Shown here one piece after another: positions 1-8,000 of a stretch of DNA of 19,480 nucleotides. Below the pieces are notes generated by a model. The model was not told where the DNA came from and made no database searches. It saw nothing but the letters and a program-made list of their open reading frames with translations. The position numbers were made by a program, and so were the translations under genes. The stretch spans positions 1 to 19,480 of the forward strand of contig DBKZ01000045.1 in NCBI GenBank assembly GCA_002297415.1, in the 5' to 3' direction. Every line of letters starts with the position of its first letter. The first letter of the stretch is position 1. The stretch comes from Ruminococcaceae bacterium UBA737. Lineage in GTDB: Bacteria > Bacillota > Clostridia > Oscillospirales > Acutalibacteraceae.

Positions 1-23
1 ATCAGCGGCGAAGCCGCACATCG

Positions 24-57
24 GTCTAATGTCTAACATCTACTGTCTAATGTCTAA
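24..57. repeat. Short direct repeat, 13 bp units
   Basis: The 13-base unit GTCTAATGTCTAA occurs at 24-36 and again at 45-57, a period of 21. Each unit is itself two copies of a TGTCTAA-like heptamer, and a degenerate copy (CATCTAC) lies between them. It sits directly upstream of the promoter of the ABC operon. No gene is seen in bases 1-98. The array may extend beyond the left edge. Function unknown. Confidence 0.7.
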
Positions 58-65
58 TTTAGTAC

Positions 66-92
66 TTGACAAATACCGAAAAAAGTTATAAT
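66..92 (+). promoter_or_regulatory. Sigma-A promoter of the T-box/ABC transporter operon
   Basis: A perfect -35 box TTGACA is at 66-71. A perfect TATAAT is at 87-92 with a short 15-base spacer, and TAATAT at 89-94 gives the preferred 17-base spacer. Either would start transcription near base 99, just ahead of the T-box leader. Assignment is by consensus match only. Confidence 0.65.
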
Positions 93-111
93 ATTATTTT
101 ATATTATAAAT

Positions 112-394
112 GTTTAAAGGCGTTTGAGCAAAAAGAGTAGCTCGGTGAAAGCTTGAAGAGAGCCGTCGGTTGCTGTAAGGCGGCAGGGAGTAACCGTTTG
201 CGAAGTACATTTTGCGAGCTGAATGCTGAAAATAAAAAGTAGGCATCTCCGGTTTTATGCGGCCGTTATATCGCAAAAGCAATTAAAAAGATTGCTTTGT
301 AAGGCTTTGCGCGTGAGCGCAGGGTAAAGCAGAGTGGTACCGCGAATATTATAAATTCGTCCCTGCAATCTATTAAGGATTGCAGGGCTTTTTT
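112..394 (+). promoter_or_regulatory. T-box leader controlling an ABC importer, probably alanine-specific
   Basis: This tRNA-sensing leader regulates transcription by antitermination. Visible elements are the loop-E AGTA (136-139), a Stem I helix GCTCG/CGAGC (140-144 with 215-219), the GAAGAGAG bulge region (155-162), an apical stem CGGTT/AACCG (167-171 with 192-196), and the T-box sequence AGAGTGGTACCGCG (331-344), followed by a terminator. The GAA of the specifier loop is at 221-223, so the specifier reads T-GCT, with codon GCT (Ala) at 225-227. The tRNA-acceptor bulge is TGGT (335-338), whose variable T pairs with discriminator base A73. That fits tRNA-Ala and argues against Trp (G73) and Cys (U73). 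There is no TGG codon in Stem I. The identity as a T-box is near certain; the amino acid is an inference. Confidence 0.93.
361..394 (+). terminator. T-box intrinsic terminator
   Basis: A perfect 10-bp stem CCCTGCAATC (361-370) / GATTGCAGGG (378-387) with a 7-base loop is followed by a run of T. The 5' arm CCCT can instead pair with AGGG at 321-324 to form the antiterminator, giving the mutually exclusive folds expected of a T-box switch. Confidence 0.93.
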
Positions 395-419
395 AAATTT
401 TTTCAAAAAGGTGATTTTT

Positions 420-1385
420 ATGAAAAAAACAGTCTTAAAAATAGCCGCTGCCGTTTTGAGCGTCGTTTCGGTGCTTTCTGTGGCAGGCTGTAAGTCAAAG
501 GAAAAGGAAGTTTACAATGTCGGCATTTGCCAGCTTGTAACGCATGACGCGCTTGATAAAGCTACAGAGGGCTTTAAACAGGCTCTGATTGACAAGCTTG
601 GAAAGGACAAGGTTAAGTTCGATTATCAGAACGCTTCTAATGAGAGCAATAACTGTACAACTATAGTAAACTCCTTCGTTCAGAAGAAATATGACCTTAT
701 TATGGCTAACGCAACACCGGCTCTTCAGGCGGCTTATAACGCTACCTCTACTATCCCGATTTTAGGCACTTCCGTTACCGAATACGGCGTAGCCCTCGGA
801 ATTGATAACTTTAACGGAACAGTAGGCGGAAATGTTTCGGGAACCAGCGACCTTGCTCCGCTTGACAAGCAGGCTGATATGATAACCGAGCTTGTTCCGA
901 ATGCTAAAAAGGTCGGAATTCTTTATTGCTCCGCCGAGCCTAACTCTAAGTATCAGGTTGAGCAGGTTGAAAAGTTCTTAAAGGCTAAGGGCATTGAGGT
1001 TACAAGATATTCTTTCTCGGATTCAAACGATATTGCGTCCGTTGCAACCTCTGCCGCCGCAAACAGCGACGCTATCTATGTCCCCACCGATAACACCGCC
1101 GCAAGCTGTTCAGAAACAATCGGAAATATTGTTATTGAGAAAAAGGTCCCCGTAATAGCAGGCGAGGCAGGAATCTGCAAGGGCTGCGGAATTGCGACTC
1201 TTTCTATAGATTATTATGACCTCGGCTATAAGACAGGCGAAATGGCGGCTGAAATCCTTTCGGGCAAAAAGGATATCAAGAATATGAAGATTGAATATGT
1301 TGACGCCGCTAAGAAATACAATAAAGATATCTGCGAAAAGCTCGGCTTGACCGTTCCGTCGGATTATACCCCCCTCGGTGAATAA
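420..1385 (+). CDS. ABC transporter substrate-binding lipoprotein (TrpX-like family)
   Basis: This is the extracytoplasmic solute-binding protein of an importer, 321 aa. The N-terminus is a lipoprotein signal: basic MKK, a hydrophobic core, and lipobox V-A-G-C with Cys24 as the lipidation site. The remainder matches the ABC_sub_bind family (Pfam PF04392), with segments such as VGICQLVTHDALD and KKVGILYCSAEPNS. Characterised relatives bind aromatic amino acids (TrpX). The frame opens at a GTG at 411, but the Shine-Dalgarno AAGGTGA (408-414) overlaps that codon, so ATG at 420 is chosen. It is followed after 2 bases by the permease and then the ATPase, forming one T-box-controlled operon. A CKGC motif at residues 253-256 is unusual. 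The substrate is not proven. The leader suggests an alanine-related nutrient, while the family suggests aromatic amino acids. Confidence 0.9.
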   Translation: MKKTVLKIAAAVLSVVSVLSVAGCKSKEKEVYNVGICQLVTHDALDKATEGFKQALIDKLGKDKVKFDYQNASNESNNCTTIVNSFVQKKYDLIMANATPALQAAYNATSTIPILGTSVTEYGVALGIDNFNGTVGGNVSGTSDLAPLDKQADMITELVPNAKKVGILYCSAEPNSKYQVEQVEKFLKAKGIEVTRYSFSDSNDIASVATSAAANSDAIYVPTDNTAASCSETIGNIVIEKKVPVIAGEAGICKGCGIATLSIDYYDLGYKTGEMAAEILSGKKDIKNMKIEYVDAAKKYNKDICEKLGLTVPSDYTPLGE

Positions 1386-1387
1386 TA

Positions 1388-2284
1388 ATGGAACTTTTAA
1401 GTGCTTTTCCCGGAGCAATTGCTCAGGGTCTTATTTGGGGTATTATGGCAATCGGGGTTTATATAACCTTTAAAATCCTCGATATTGCCGACCTTACTGT
1501 TGACGGCTCTATTTGTACGGGAGCCGCCGTATGTACCGTTCTTGTAACAAAAGGCGTAAATGTTTATCTTGCGCTGTTAGCCGCTGTTGTTGCAGGTCTG
1601 CTTGCAGGTCTGCTCACGGGTCTTATGCACACCGTTCTCGGAATTCCTGCTATTCTTTCGGGAATTCTCACTCAGCTTATTTTATGGTCGGCAAACCTTA
1701 AAATAATGGGCAAAGCGAATATTTCGCTTTCGGCGAGAAGCTATAAGGTTTTGCTTACGCAGATGAACATAAATTCCTCAATAGCCGTGCTTGCGGTTAT
1801 CGGAATTATTCTTATAGCTCTGCTTTACTGGTTCTTCGGAACAGAGCTCGGGTGCTCTGTAAGAGCAACGGGCTGTAACCTTAATATGAGCCGCGCGCAG
1901 GGAATAAATACTAATGTCAATATTGTTTTAGGTCTTATGCTGTCAAACGGAATAGTAGCTCTCTCGGGCGCTCTTCTTGCGCAGTATCAGGGCTTTGCCG
2001 ATATCAATATGGGTAAGGGCGCTATCGTTATAGGTCTTGCCGCCGTTATCATCGGCGAAGCGGTATTCTCAAAAATCGCGCGCAACTTCGCCGTAAGGCT
2101 TTTTGCGGTAATCGTAGGCGGAATTATTTATTACATTGTTTATCAGGTTATAATATTCTTAGGAATTGATACCGACCTGCTCAAAATGCTTTCGGCATTG
2201 GTGGTTGCGGTATTCCTCGGCGTGCCTTATGTTAAAAAACATTATTTTGCGTCTGCCGTAAAGGGAGGTAAGAATAATGCTTGA
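1388..2284 (+). CDS. ABC transporter permease (BPD_transp_2 family)
   Basis: This 298-aa integral membrane protein is the channel subunit of the importer. It is very hydrophobic, with about 8-9 predicted transmembrane segments, and carries the family-typical stretches LDIADLTVDGS near the N-terminus and LSGALLAQYQGFADINMGKG near the middle, characteristic of the TrpY-like branch of branched-chain/sugar-type permeases (PF02653). It starts 2 bases after the lipoprotein stop, so translation is probably coupled; there is no strong separate ribosome-binding site beyond GGTGAATA. Its end overlaps the ATPase start by 8 bases. Length is normal for the family. Function as importer permease is secure; the substrate is inferred only from operon context. 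Confidence 0.9.
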   Translation: MELLSAFPGAIAQGLIWGIMAIGVYITFKILDIADLTVDGSICTGAAVCTVLVTKGVNVYLALLAAVVAGLLAGLLTGLMHTVLGIPAILSGILTQLILWSANLKIMGKANISLSARSYKVLLTQMNINSSIAVLAVIGIILIALLYWFFGTELGCSVRATGCNLNMSRAQGINTNVNIVLGLMLSNGIVALSGALLAQYQGFADINMGKGAIVIGLAAVIIGEAVFSKIARNFAVRLFAVIVGGIIYYIVYQVIIFLGIDTDLLKMLSALVVAVFLGVPYVKKHYFASAVKGGKNNA

Positions 2285-3068
2285 AGTTAAAAATATCACA
2301 AAAACCTTTAATGCAGGTACTGTAAACGAAAAGGTTGCTTTAAACGATTTAAGCCTTACTATAAAGGACGGCGAGTTTGTAACGGTTATCGGAGGAAACG
2401 GCGCCGGAAAAAGCACACTTTTGAATGCTGTCTGCGGAACATGGAAGGTAGATTGCGGAGAAATTCTTATTGACGGCGTAAATGTAACAAAAATGCCCGA
2501 TTATAAGCGCGCGAAATTCTTAGGCCGAGTTTTTCAGGACCCGATGATGGGAACTGCCGCCGATATGGAAATCGAGGAAAATCTCGCTTTGGCTTTCAGA
2601 AGAGGCAAACACCGCGGTCTTAAAAGCGGAATAACCTCCGAGGAGCGCGAGTATTATAAAAAGCTTTTAAAGGAGCTTGATTTAGGTCTTGAAACAAGAC
2701 TTAAAACCAAAATCGGACTTCTTTCGGGCGGTCAGAGACAGACTATCACACTTTTGATGGCGGCTATGAAAAACCCGAAGCTTTTGCTTCTTGACGAGCA
2801 TACCGCGGCGCTTGACCCTAAGACCGCCGCAAAGGTGCTTGATATTACTCAAAAAATCGTAACCGAAAATAAGCTTACAACGCTTATGATAACCCACAAT
2901 ATGAAGGACGCTATTAAATACGGCGACAGACTTATAATGCTGTACGACGGAAGAGTGGCTTTCGATGTAAGCGGTGAAGAAAAGAAAAATCTTACGGTGG
3001 AACAGCTTTTAGAGCTGTTCAGCAAAGCGAAAATTGATTTTTCTTCGGACAGAGCGATACTTTCATAA
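2277..3068 (+). CDS. ABC transporter ATP-binding protein
   Basis: This cytoplasmic ATPase, 263 aa, powers the importer encoded just upstream. All nucleotide-binding motifs are intact: Walker A GGNGAGKST (39-47, Lys45), Q-loop FQDP (Gln87), signature LSGGQ (149-153), Walker B LLLLDE (169-174) and H-loop ITHNM (His207). A strong Shine-Dalgarno AGGGAGGT precedes ATG 2277, which overlaps the end of the permease by 8 bases. It is the last gene of the T-box operon, with a terminator hairpin 6 bases after its stop. The lipoprotein-permease-ATPase order is that of TrpXYZ-type systems. No symbol is given because the leader does not look tryptophan-specific. Confidence 0.92.
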   Translation: MLEVKNITKTFNAGTVNEKVALNDLSLTIKDGEFVTVIGGNGAGKSTLLNAVCGTWKVDCGEILIDGVNVTKMPDYKRAKFLGRVFQDPMMGTAADMEIEENLALAFRRGKHRGLKSGITSEEREYYKKLLKELDLGLETRLKTKIGLLSGGQRQTITLLMAAMKNPKLLLLDEHTAALDPKTAAKVLDITQKIVTENKLTTLMITHNMKDAIKYGDRLIMLYDGRVAFDVSGEEKKNLTVEQLLELFSKAKIDFSSDRAILS

Positions 3069-3074
3069 TTTAAT

Positions 3075-3108
3075 AAAAACCTTCATACTTATTAGTATGG
3101 AGGTTTTT
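3075..3108 (+). terminator. Terminator hairpin that encloses the bofA ribosome-binding site
   Basis: A 15-bp stem (3075-3089 with 3094-3108, one G-T wobble) with loop TATT has A-rich and T-rich flanks, as in an intrinsic terminator for the ABC operon. The 3' arm contains TGGAGG (3098-3103), the only plausible Shine-Dalgarno for ATG 3113. The fold would therefore end upstream transcripts and hide the bofA start in any read-through RNA. Confidence 0.75.
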
Positions 3109-3112
3109 ATTT

Positions 3113-3373
3113 ATGCCCTTTTTAAAAATTTTTGTACCCGTAACCGCAGGTCTTTGCGCCGTTTGTATCATAGGCTTTTGTATCGGCTCAAAAAAGCCCT
3201 TTAAATATCTGCTTCTTAATTTGCTTTCGGGTGTTATAGCTTTGGCGGCTGTTAATTTAACAACACGGTTTTCAGGCGTTCATATCCCTGTCAATCCCTA
3301 TTCGGCAGGGGCAGGAGCAGTATTCGGAATTCCGGCGGTTTTCGGGCTTTTGATACTCCGCCTTTTTATGTAA
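3113..3373 (+). CDS. bofA: BofA family pro-sigma-K processing inhibitor
   Basis: This 86-aa membrane protein has three hydrophobic segments. The C-terminal part contains the BofA family core (PF07441): an N-L-T turn, then HIPVNPYSAG and FGIPAVFGLLIL. In Bacillus BofA holds the SpoIVFB intramembrane protease inactive at the forespore membrane until sigma-K processing is triggered. In Clostridia the gene is often kept as a general sporulation marker. Start ATG 3113 has TGGAGG 9 bases upstream, inside the preceding hairpin. No obvious vegetative promoter lies between that hairpin and the gene. It is followed by an unknown membrane-protein gene with its own promoter. Assignment rests on the conserved C-terminal motif; regulatory function in this organism is inferred. 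Confidence 0.85.
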   Translation: MPFLKIFVPVTAGLCAVCIIGFCIGSKKPFKYLLLNLLSGVIALAAVNLTTRFSGVHIPVNPYSAGAGAVFGIPAVFGLLILRLFM

Positions 3374-3376
3374 TGC

Positions 3377-3405
3377 TTGACTTAAACGGCAAAAAGTATT
3401 ATTAT
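3377..3405 (+). promoter_or_regulatory. Sigma-A-like promoter of the small membrane-protein gene
   Basis: TTGACT (3377-3382) and TATTAT (3400-3405) are separated by exactly 17 bases, between the bofA stop and the Shine-Dalgarno TAGGAG (3421-3426). The match to the vegetative consensus is 5/6 in each hexamer. Confidence 0.65.
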
Positions 3406-3433
3406 GATAACATATAATAATAGGAGAGATTAA

Positions 3434-3814
3434 ATGCTTTTTACCGTTTCTTTTATATTTGCATTTTTGCAGTGCGTGCTTACATATAATCTTACAGTCT
3501 CCTGCGAGCTGAGAAGAAAAAAGCTTGCGGTTTTGCTGTTCCTTGTAAAGTTTGCAGGCTACGGCGGCGGAATTTATCTTTTTATATATAAATTCTTAGG
3601 GTATGTTGTAAGCGTATTAGGAGGATTTCTCGCGGGTCTCGGAGTAGGCTTCGTTCTGTGTATGGTATACAGAATTTTCTTTTACCAAAACGGTTATGCT
3701 CTTTTACTTGTATTCAAATCATTTTATAATAAGCTTAAAAGATTTTTTAAAAATCAAAGCAAAAAGCGCAAAATGAAAAAATATAAAAAATCGAAATCAA
3801 AGAAACTCAAATAA
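3434..3814 (+). CDS. Unknown small membrane protein with lysine-rich C-terminus
   Basis: This 126-aa protein is not recognised as a named family. It has three hydrophobic segments, at about residues 1-20, 31-52 and 55-82, with glycine-rich stretches in the second and third. It then has a strongly basic, low-complexity tail from about residue 95 to the end, dominated by Lys, Arg and Ser. Such a tail would lie in the cytoplasm and could bind the membrane surface or nucleic acid; this is inference. ATG 3434 is preceded by TAGGAG at a 7-base spacing and by its own promoter, so it is probably a real gene. It sits after bofA and ends in a strong terminator. The arrangement of a membrane domain plus basic tail after bofA could suggest a sporulation role, but nothing in the sequence proves it. 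Confidence 0.75.
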   Translation: MLFTVSFIFAFLQCVLTYNLTVSCELRRKKLAVLLFLVKFAGYGGGIYLFIYKFLGYVVSVLGGFLAGLGVGFVLCMVYRIFFYQNGYALLLVFKSFYNKLKRFFKNQSKKRKMKKYKKSKSKKLK

Positions 3815-3846
3815 AAAACACGCCCCTTTTTTAAGAGGCGTGTTTT
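3815..3846. terminator. Bidirectional terminator between converging genes
   Basis: A 10-bp perfect stem AAAACACGCC (3815-3824) / GGCGTGTTTT (3837-3846) lies 1 base after the membrane-protein stop and 11 bases from the stop of the converging foldase gene. T-rich tails follow on both strands, and the better U-tract is on the minus strand. Confidence 0.85.
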
Positions 3847-3857
3847 GTTACTGAATT

Positions 3858-4988
3858 TTAATATGCAGAGGTCGACGAAGCTTCGGGCTCCTGAATTTTC
3901 TTAGGCTTAAATCTTCTCTTTACAGAGCCCTTGATATCATATTTAAGAGTTTTAGCATAGGCTTCGATTTCTTTTGTGAATTCGTCGCCGGCGATAAAGT
4001 TTCTTATTTCATCGTCAAGATTTGTCTTGTAATAGGGGTCTGCGGTTATATCCTTTTTGACAAAGAGGATAACTCCCGCATTGTCAGCCTTTTCGATAAC
4101 CGTTGCGGTGCCGGCGGCAAGGGAAGATAACTGCTCAAAGTAATCGGAATAGGTGTTGTAGCTTGTATCCTTAGTTCCGATAACGCTTGCGAGACTGTCA
4201 ATGGGCTGAGAAGAATCGGTTGTGTTGTCTTCGGTCACTGTATCGGAAGAATTGTATTCCGCATAAACCTTTGCGTAGGATTTCTTGCCTGCGTTTATCT
4301 GTGCCGCGGCGTCATTCGCAAAGGTTTTCTTTGATTCCTTTTCGGAATCCTCAAGATTGTCAAAGGAAATGTCGAGAACATCGCAGAGCATATAATCGCT
4401 TTGCATGGTTTTAAGAATTGTTTCGTCGGAAATCGCCTTTTCGCCGTCGCCCTTGTAGATAAAGTCAAAATATCTCTGAGCATAATAAGCGTCAACCATA
4501 TAAGCCTTATATGTATCAAGGCTTACGCCGTTCGGCTCGAAATACTCGGAATAATTGTAATTGGTATTGGTCCAATAAGCCTCGGCATATTGCTCGGCGG
4601 AGGATTTGTCCTCGTCCTTTACAGTAAGCTTATTCTGAGCGCACTTAATTTTATACGCGGCAATTTTTCTTAAAGATTCCTCGGTGTTGTCAATAACCCA
4701 GTCGTTGAACTTTTTCTTGTCGATTTTTTCCTTGAAATAATCAATATCGGTTGTGGACTTGTTTTCGTCCTGATACTTCTGGTTTACTTCCGATTTACCG
4801 CTGTTGTAGGACATAATGAGCGCACACATATAATAAGCCGATGTAAATTCTACCTTTCCGGTTTTCTCGGAAAGCTTAGAATCGGTTACTGTCACGCCGA
4901 TTTCGCCCTTTTTATGACAGCCTGCAAAGGTGCCGATAACTAAAGCCGCGCAAAGAAGCGCACAAAAAAGCTTTTTTATGGTTTTCAT
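3858..4988 (-). CDS. prsA: PrsA/SurA-like peptidylprolyl isomerase lipoprotein
   Basis: This 376-aa surface lipoprotein probably assists folding of secreted proteins outside the membrane. It has a basic start, a hydrophobic core and lipobox F-A-G-C with Cys24 as the lipid anchor. An alpha-helical, lysine/tyrosine-rich SurA_N-like region (about 45-200) follows. The C-terminal half resembles a diverged parvulin domain (about 205-345), with the ISFDNLED and VIEKADNAGVILFVKK segments. Catalytic parvulin residues cannot be confirmed by eye, so it may be a chaperone without isomerase activity. An upstream in-frame TTG at 5009 is rejected because CGGAG lies 6 bases before ATG 4988. It lies 63 bases after mfd in the same direction, an arrangement I recall from other Clostridia. 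The symbol is tentative. Confidence 0.75.
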   Translation of the reverse strand: MKTIKKLFCALLCAALVIGTFAGCHKKGEIGVTVTDSKLSEKTGKVEFTSAYYMCALIMSYNSGKSEVNQKYQDENKSTTDIDYFKEKIDKKKFNDWVIDNTEESLRKIAAYKIKCAQNKLTVKDEDKSSAEQYAEAYWTNTNYNYSEYFEPNGVSLDTYKAYMVDAYYAQRYFDFIYKGDGEKAISDETILKTMQSDYMLCDVLDISFDNLEDSEKESKKTFANDAAAQINAGKKSYAKVYAEYNSSDTVTEDNTTDSSQPIDSLASVIGTKDTSYNTYSDYFEQLSSLAAGTATVIEKADNAGVILFVKKDITADPYYKTNLDDEIRNFIAGDEFTKEIEAYAKTLKYDIKGSVKRRFKPKKIQEPEASSTSAY

Positions 4989-5025
4989 AATTATCTCCGT
5001 TCCTATCAATTGTAATATTATTCTA

Positions 5026-5054
5026 ATTATATCGCATATCTTAAAAAAAGTCTA
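5026..5054 (-). promoter_or_regulatory. Promoter for the foldase gene
   Basis: On the minus strand, TAGACT (5054-5049) and a perfect TATAAT (5031-5026) are 17 bases apart, 37 bases upstream of the lipoprotein start. The -35 box reaches into the last codon of mfd, so the foldase can be expressed apart from mfd read-through. Confidence 0.6.
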
Positions 5055-8000
5055 TAAATTTTTTGTAAATACAGCTGAAAGAGCCGAAACAATATCCTTT
5101 GTTTTTTCTTTCGGCTGTTTTCTTATCATATAGCAGGGCTTTGAGTCCTTTACCGATACGAAAAATCTAGGTCCGAATTTTTCGGACAGGAGTGCCGAAG
5201 CCTTTTCGTTTATTCGCTCCGTGTGCAAAATTACGGTTATTCCGCTTTCGGTAATTTCGGTTATTCCAAGCTCCGCCGCGGCATTTCTGAGCGTTGAAAT
5301 CTCAATCAGTCCCATAACCGATTTCGGCGGCTCGCCGAAACGGTCGCAAAGCTCGTCGATAAGCTCCGAGCGGTCCTCATCGGTTTTTATATCCGCAATT
5401 TTCTTGTAAATGTCAAGCCGTGCGTTAAGAGAGGGAATATAGCTGTCGGGAATGTGGGCTGAAATGTTGAGATCCACCGTGCAGACAATGGCCTCTTCCT
5501 TCGCCTCTGTCCCGTTTTCCTCGTTTACCGCGTCCGCAAGCATTTTAAGGTACATATCATAACCGACGGATTCTATATGCCCGTGCTGTTCTCCGCCTAA
5601 AATACTGCCTGCTCCTCTTATTTCAAGGTCGCGCAGGGCTATTTTAAAGCCTGAGCCGAATTGGGTAAACTGCCTTATCGCCTCAAGTCTTTTTGCGGCA
5701 ATATCCGAAAGCTCTCTTCCTTTCGGGAAACAGAAATAGGCATAAGCGCGCCTCGGCGATCTTCCGACCCTGCCTCTGAGCTGGTGAAGCTGAGAAAGTC
5801 CCATTCTGTCCGCATTTTCGATTATCAGCGTGTTGACATTCGGTACATCAACTCCCGTTTCGATAATCGTGGTGCAGACAAGCACATCTATTTCGTGCTC
5901 AATAAGCTTCTGCCAGACGCCTGTCAGCTCGTCCTCGCTCATTCTTCCGTGAGCGACCGCAATTCTTGCCTCAGGCAGCTTTTCTTTAAGCTTTGCCGCA
6001 CAGCGCATAATCGTGTCAACGCGGTTGTGAAGATAATAAACCTGACCCGCGCGCCGAAGCTCTCTTATTATAGCTTCTGTTATTATTCCGTCGTCCTGCT
6101 CGGTAACATAGGTCTGAACAGGGTATCTGTCGGACGGAGCCTCGTCAATAGACGACATATCCCTAAGCCCCGAAAGCGACATATTGAGCGTTCTCGGAAT
6201 CGGTGTTGCGCTAAGCGTCAGCACATCGACGGCAGGATATTTTTCCTTTAGCTTTTCTTTCTGCTCAACGCCGAATCTCTGCTCTTCGTCGATAATAACA
6301 AGCCCTAAATCCTTGAACTCAACATCCTTTGAAATAAGTCTGTGCGTGCCTACAAGCATATCGACCTTTCCGCGCTTTAAATCGCTTAAGGTCTTTCTTT
6401 GGGCGGCAGGCGGAGTAAATCTGCTGATAAGCCTAACGGTTACAGGCAAATCTCCGAATCTTCGGACTATCGTATCGTAATGCTGCATCGCAAGAACGGT
6501 TGTCGGAACAAGCAAAGCGCATTGCTTGCCGTCGCTTATGCACTTGAAGGCGGCGCGCAGGGCAACCTCGGTTTTTCCGAAGCCGACGTCTCCGCAGAGA
6601 AGTCTGTCCATCGGGATATCGCGTTCCATATCCTTTTTTATTTCTTCAATACATCTTAACTGATCGTCGGTTTCCTCATATTCAAATCTGCGCTCAAAAT
6701 TGTTCTGCAAATCGGTGTCCTTTGAAAAAGCATACCCTTTTTGCGACATTCTCTTGGCATAAAGCTTTGTTAACTGCTTTGCCATATCTCTGACCGCCGA
6801 GCGGACTCTTGAGCGCGTCTTTTTCCACTCGTCCGAGCCTAACTTGTTAAGCTTAACCGCCCCGTCCTCGGCAGAGCCGATATATTTCGAAACAAGGTCA
6901 AGCTGGGTAACGGGAACATATAACACATCCGTTCCGCGGTATTTTATTTTAATGTAATCCTTTATCGTGCCCGAATTTGAGATATGCTCTATTCCGTCAA
7001 AAATTCCTATTCCGTGAGCCGAATGAACAACTAAGTCTCCCTTGTGAAGCTCGTCTAAAGAGCCGATTTCCTTTGCGTTTTTCGGTCTCCTTATTTTTTT
7101 CTTTTTTGCCGCAACATATTTGTGGGTAAGCAGAATAAATTTAAGGTCGGGTATCTCAAATCCGCCCGATAATCCGCCTAAGGTAACATAAACGCCTTTT
7201 TCCGTTTCTTCGGGCATTTTTTCGCAGAAAAGATTTTTAATTCCGTTTCTTTCAAGCTCTTCGCTTAAAACCGTCGCCGCCTTTTTCTCTCCTGCCAAAA
7301 TCACCGCCGTGCCATTTTCCGTAATATTTCCTATATCCTCTTTTAATGCCTTGATATCTCCAGAATAGGGGCTCAGTCTTTTAAAATTAAAGCTTAAAAG
7401 ATCCTTTAACTCAAATTCAAAGGACGAACGGGGAAAATTATCGAAAAATACCGCCTTTTTGATTTCATTTTTAAATTCGGCGCTCTTAAGCCATAAATCC
7501 GAAAGCTTTCCGCAAACGGAATCGTTTTCAAGAAGCACCGAAATGTCCTCATTGTGTAGCTTTTCGAGGCCTTTAAGTCTTGAAAAGCAGTTTTGAGACT
7601 CAAAAACAAAAATCGGCAAATCCCTTATATAATCGAAAGCCGAGTATTTTTTTGAATAAATAAGCGGAATATAGATATCCGCCGAGATATCGCCGCCGTT
7701 TTCAAGGGTTTCGATATCCCGTCTCATATATCTTTTCTGCTTTTCGCTTATTTCCTTTTCGTTTTTTTCGATAAATGAGGCGATTTTTTTCGCAAGCTCG
7801 CTCTTTTCGAAAACCAATTCCTTTGCAGGGAAAATATCAAAGCCGTCAACCGCTTCTGTCCTTCGCTGGTCAATGGGGTCGAATTCCGAAAGTGTGTCTA
7901 TTTCGTCTCCCCAAAGCTCAATTCTAACAGGCTTTTCACGGTTTACGGGGAAAATATCTATTATCCCTCCGCGGACAGAATACTGCCCCTCGCCCTCGCA

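Noticed and set aside
94..282. 62-codon open frame on the minus strand in the leader
   Set aside because: It is antisense to the T-box structure, starts and ends without a ribosome-binding site, and its composition reflects the RNA stems.
411..419. GTG at 411 as start of the lipoprotein gene
   Set aside because: The Shine-Dalgarno overlaps this codon; ATG 420 gives correct spacing and a standard signal peptide.
1110..1418. 102-codon minus-strand frame
   Set aside because: It lies opposite the well-supported lipoprotein gene; no Shine-Dalgarno and no recognisable product.
5661..6251. 196-codon plus-strand frame inside mfd
   Set aside because: Antisense shadow of the helicase core, whose motifs are intact in the other frame; low-complexity translation.
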